Source of the DNA: a bacterium
Lineage (GTDB): Bacteria; Fidelibacterota; Marinisomatia; Marinisomatales; JAHJCW01
Length of the DNA: 9,179 nucleotides
NCBI GenBank assembly: GCA_018812885.1
Contig: JAHJCW010000121.1
Span: forward strand, 1 to 9,179
Reading direction: 5' to 3'
Part shown: positions 7,285 to 9,179 of the stretch, one piece after another
Layout: every line of letters begins with the position of its first letter
How positions within the stretch are numbered: the first letter of the stretch is position 1
Position numbers and translations under genes: made by a program
Notes under the pieces: generated by a model
What the model was told of the DNA's origin: nothing
The model's input: only the letters and a program-made list of their open reading frames with translations
The model's database searches: none

Positions 7285-8604
7285 TTAGTTTTGATACCTA
7301 TGCGGATTCCTAATCTTATCTATTTCATACTCGGCAAATGTTTTCCAAGTACGATCACCGCGCGCTTTCTCTAAAGCATTCAAAGCGGCTGTTTTATTTC
7401 CAGTTTCAGCGCAGTATTCAGCGATTCCCATCTCCAACCATGCTCCACCAAATTTATCATCTAAATCAAGTGATTTTCTAGCTGCACTTTTAGCTTCTAT
7501 GCAATTCCCTAAAATATTATGGACATGAGCAATTTTAAACCATGCTTGTGAATTTTTCCGATCTAACGACGTTGCCAATTCCAAATTGGCTAAAGCTTGA
7601 TCATATTCTTTATTATCGATATTAATAGCGGCTAATGTAATATACGGTGTTGCATATGAACCGTCAACTTGAATAGCTTGTTGACAAGATGATTTGGCTT
7701 GGTCAAGTTTTCCTTTTGCGTAATAGATGTCTCCCATGGCACAGTAAGCCTTTGCATAGCCGGGATTATTATCGATGGTTTTTTGGAAGGCAATAAGCGC
7801 TCCTTGATCATCACCATCAGTCTTTTTCGCTAAACCCAAGCCGTACCATCCTTGATAAAAATCAGGTTTTGCTTCAACAGCTTTTGAATAAGCATTAACT
7901 GCGGCACGGATATTTTTTAATCGAGTTTCTACCTGACCAATTTGATAATGAGCTTGATAAAGTGAATTGTCAATTATTACTACTTTTTTAAAGTTATCTA
8001 AAGCATTATTATAGTCACGACGACGATAAAAATCCATTCCTGCATTATACATAGTTCCGGCAGCGCTTTTTAGTGCTTTTTGAGTATTTTCATGTTTATC
8101 GTTAACTACTAATGCTTTGTTAAAATATTCCACAGCTTTATCATAATCACCTTCTCGCATTTTAACGACACCCAAACTATAAATTGCTTCGGTCATATAA
8201 GGATATTTTTTAACCACTTGATTATATGAAGAAAATGCATGGGCAAATTCCCCGGCATCCAATTCGCGAGCACCTTGTGACATAAATTTATTTACTTCAT
8301 TTAACTCATCGTATTGATTACGATACTCTTGATTTTCCGGGTCAATTTCAATTGCGCGGCGTAAAAAATCCTTGGTTTTATCCATATCACCATTTCTGAC
8401 ATTCACCTTCGCCAGTTGAATCATTGTTGGAGCATGGACGGCATTAATATTTAGTATTGATAAGAATATACTTTCTGCTGAGTCCCAGTCATTGATTTGT
8501 ATAGCTTTGAGTCCTTTGGAGTATAGCTCATCAACCTCACCATTTTGGGCAAAGGAAAAACCTATAAGTAATACTAACATAATTAACAATTTAGTTGTCT
8601 TCAT
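7285..8604 (-). CDS. Secreted TPR-repeat protein
   Basis: This is a 439-residue protein with an N-terminal signal peptide: KTTK, a hydrophobic core (about 6-18), and a likely signal peptidase I cut after Ala19 in SFAQNG. There is no lipobox Cys, so a periplasmic or otherwise exported soluble protein is expected. The rest is almost entirely tetratricopeptide repeats of 34 residues. About 11 can be placed, beginning near residues 22, 56, 103, 137, 182, 216, 250, 284, 318, 352 and 386, with the usual W/G-Y/A-P pattern (for example the repeats with ALVVNDK, AVEAKPD and AIQVDGS ends). TPR arrays are protein-binding scaffolds; the partner cannot be told from the sequence. The start is supported by AGAGG 7 bases before the ATG. 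It lies 29 bases after the tRNA-Leu and 32 bases before the HAD frame, so it may share their transcript. The stop is TAA. Confidence 0.9.
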   Translation of the reverse strand: MKTTKLLIMLVLLIGFSFAQNGEVDELYSKGLKAIQINDWDSAESIFLSILNINAVHAPTMIQLAKVNVRNGDMDKTKDFLRRAIEIDPENQEYRNQYDELNEVNKFMSQGARELDAGEFAHAFSSYNQVVKKYPYMTEAIYSLGVVKMREGDYDKAVEYFNKALVVNDKHENTQKALKSAAGTMYNAGMDFYRRRDYNNALDNFKKVVIIDNSLYQAHYQIGQVETRLKNIRAAVNAYSKAVEAKPDFYQGWYGLGLAKKTDGDDQGALIAFQKTIDNNPGYAKAYCAMGDIYYAKGKLDQAKSSCQQAIQVDGSYATPYITLAAINIDNKEYDQALANLELATSLDRKNSQAWFKIAHVHNILGNCIEAKSAARKSLDLDDKFGGAWLEMGIAEYCAETGNKTAALNALEKARGDRTWKTFAEYEIDKIRNPHRYQN

Positions 8605-8611
8605 TTATCAA

Positions 8612-8616
8612 CCTCT
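8612..8616 (-). promoter_or_regulatory. Ribosome binding site of the TPR gene
   Basis: AGAGG on the minus strand stands 7 bases before the ATG at 8604, in the 29-base gap between the tRNA 3' end and the coding region. tRNA 3' processing would leave this site near the 5' end of the messenger. Confidence 0.7.
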
Positions 8617-8633
8617 CATTTGTTCAAATTTTG

Positions 8634-8716
8634 TACCGAAGGCGGGACTCGAACCCGCACCTCCATAGGAGACTACCCCCTCAAGATAGCGTGTCTACCA
8701 GTTCCACCACTTCGGC
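8634..8716 (-). tRNA. tRNA-Leu, anticodon GAG
   Basis: The 83-base minus-strand sequence folds into a class II cloverleaf. The acceptor stem GCCGAAG pairs with CTTCGGT, leaving a G1-U72 wobble, then discriminator A. The D arm follows in GTGGAACTGGTAGACAC, the anticodon stem is CTATC/GGTAG with loop TTGAGGG (anticodon GAG, reading CUC and CUU), the long variable arm has a CTCC/GGAG stem, and the T arm is GCGGG-TTCGAGT-CCCGC. The long variable arm and A73 agree with leucine identity. CCA is not encoded (the DNA continues with CAA), so it must be added after transcription. It starts 4 bases after secG, like leuU after secG in E. coli, whose tRNA also has GAG and, as I recall it, the same G1-U72 pair. 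Confidence 0.97.
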
Positions 8717-8720
8717 AATA

Positions 8721-9062
8721 TTATTCGATACCGTTATCTATCGGCACCGTAGTCGGTAACGACAGATCAGCTCCTGGAGTTACAATTTGATTTTCTGCCT
8801 CTTGTTTCAAAATCGAATCAGGCTCTACTGCAGATGGTGCACTTACTAAACTAATTACCACTGCTAATCCTAAAAATATAGCCGCTAAATAAGTTGTAAG
8901 TTTGCTTAAAAATGTACCGGCTCCGCGACCACCTAAAAGTGCACTGGTTGCACTGCTGCCAAAAGTCCCTGACAAACCGCCACCCTGGCTTGCCTGCATT
9001 AAAATTACTACTACTAGTAGAACGCTAACAATTGTATGTATTACTATTAAGAATGCTTGCAC
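8721..9062 (-). CDS. secG: Preprotein translocase subunit SecG
   Basis: SecG is the small accessory subunit of the SecYEG channel in the inner membrane and stimulates SecA-driven protein export. The 113 residues show two transmembrane helices (about 3-22 and 52-70) joined by the diagnostic Gly-rich loop: MQASQGGGLSG (22-32), FGSS (34-37) and LLGGRGAGTFL (42-52). The tail after residue 75 is polar and acidic, as is common and poorly conserved in this family. The start is GTG at 9060-9062; AAAAGG lies 6 bases upstream within the last codons of tpiA, and no alternative in-frame ATG precedes the first helix. The gene begins 2 bases after the tpiA stop and ends 4 bases before the tRNA. The stop is TAA. 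Confidence 0.96.
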   Translation of the reverse strand: MQAFLIVIHTIVSVLLVVVILMQASQGGGLSGTFGSSATSALLGGRGAGTFLSKLTTYLAAIFLGLAVVISLVSAPSAVEPDSILKQEAENQIVTPGADLSLPTTVPIDNGIE

Positions 9063-9064
9063 GT

Positions 9065-9179
9065 CTAACCTTTTAATTTTTTATTAACTGTTAAAATTAT
9101 TTCTTTAAACGGATCTATTTTTAAACTTGCACCACCAATCAGAAATCCGTTTACATCTTCTATTTCAAATAATTCGCCG
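9065..9179 (-). CDS. tpiA: Triosephosphate isomerase, C-terminal fragment
   Basis: Only the last 38 codons are in the window; the gene enters from the right edge. The frame reads GELFEIEDVNGFLIGGASLK and ends in NKKLKG before a TAG stop at 9065-9067. The GGASLK motif, preceded by a strand with a hydrophobic-Gly pattern, is the C-terminal phosphate-binding loop of triosephosphate isomerase, which interconverts dihydroxyacetone phosphate and glyceraldehyde 3-phosphate in glycolysis. tpiA followed by secG is a frequent bacterial order, which supports the call. This stop shows that TAG is used as a normal terminator in this genome, which bears on the amber codon in the HAD gene. Confidence 0.93.
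   Translation of the reverse strand, partial: GELFEIEDVNGFLIGGASLKIDPFKEIILTVNKKLKG

Noticed and set aside
7632..7817. Second minus-strand frame inside the TPR gene
   Set aside because: It is out of frame with a clear TPR array and shows no motif of its own.
8634..8716. G1-U72 wobble of the tRNA as a sign of a decayed tRNA
   Set aside because: The same terminal pair occurs in E. coli leuU as I recall it, and all other stems pair well, so the tRNA looks functional.
7085..9067. Recoding of TAG as an amino acid in this genome
   Set aside because: tpiA ends in TAG exactly at its expected C-terminus with secG starting 2 bases later, so TAG acts as a normal stop. No other gene in the window contains an in-frame TAG.

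Overview
The window is a compact, AT-rich (about one third G+C by eye) bacterial chromosome segment in which every recognisable gene lies on the minus strand. In the direction of transcription the order is tpiA (3' end only) - secG - tRNA-Leu(GAG) - secreted TPR-repeat protein - HAD-family hydrolase (broken by an in-frame TAG) - acpS - nnrE/nnrD fusion - VanZ-like membrane protein - recN - murA - trkA - trkH (5' end only). No phage, transposon, CRISPR or foreign-looking DNA was seen, and no gene-free stretch exceeds about 60 bases. The gene content is core bacterial. The protein style (signal peptide ending in ...FA before Gln, a long periplasmic TPR protein) fits a Gram-negative of the Fibrobacteres-Chlorobi-Bacteroidetes group, possibly Marinimicrobia-like; this placement is an inference from style, not proof.

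Right part (about 7285-9179): the end of triosephosphate isomerase, then the SecG translocon subunit 2 bases downstream, then a leucine tRNA 4 bases after secG, then a protein with about 11 TPRs and a signal peptide. The secG-tRNA-Leu(GAG) pairing resembles secG-leuU of E. coli.

Middle part (about 4336-7252): a HAD hydrolase, holo-ACP synthase, the bifunctional NAD(P)HX repair enzyme and a small VanZ-like membrane protein, running into recN. Several genes here overlap by exactly 8 bases and lack a Shine-Dalgarno sequence, so translational coupling is likely. The HAD gene has intact family motifs on both sides of an in-frame amber codon. tpiA ends with TAG in the same window, so TAG is a real stop here, and the HAD gene is best read as a recent nonsense mutation or a sequencing error.

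Left part (1-4343): recN (double-strand break repair), murA (first committed step of peptidoglycan synthesis), then trkA-trkH (potassium uptake) joined by a 4-base ATGA overlap.

No previously undescribed system is evident. The points most worth a second look are the amber-interrupted HAD gene, the repeated 8-base overlaps combined with selective use of AGAGG ribosome binding sites, the changed glycine motif in the second TrkA nucleotide-binding domain, and the short RecN C-terminus.
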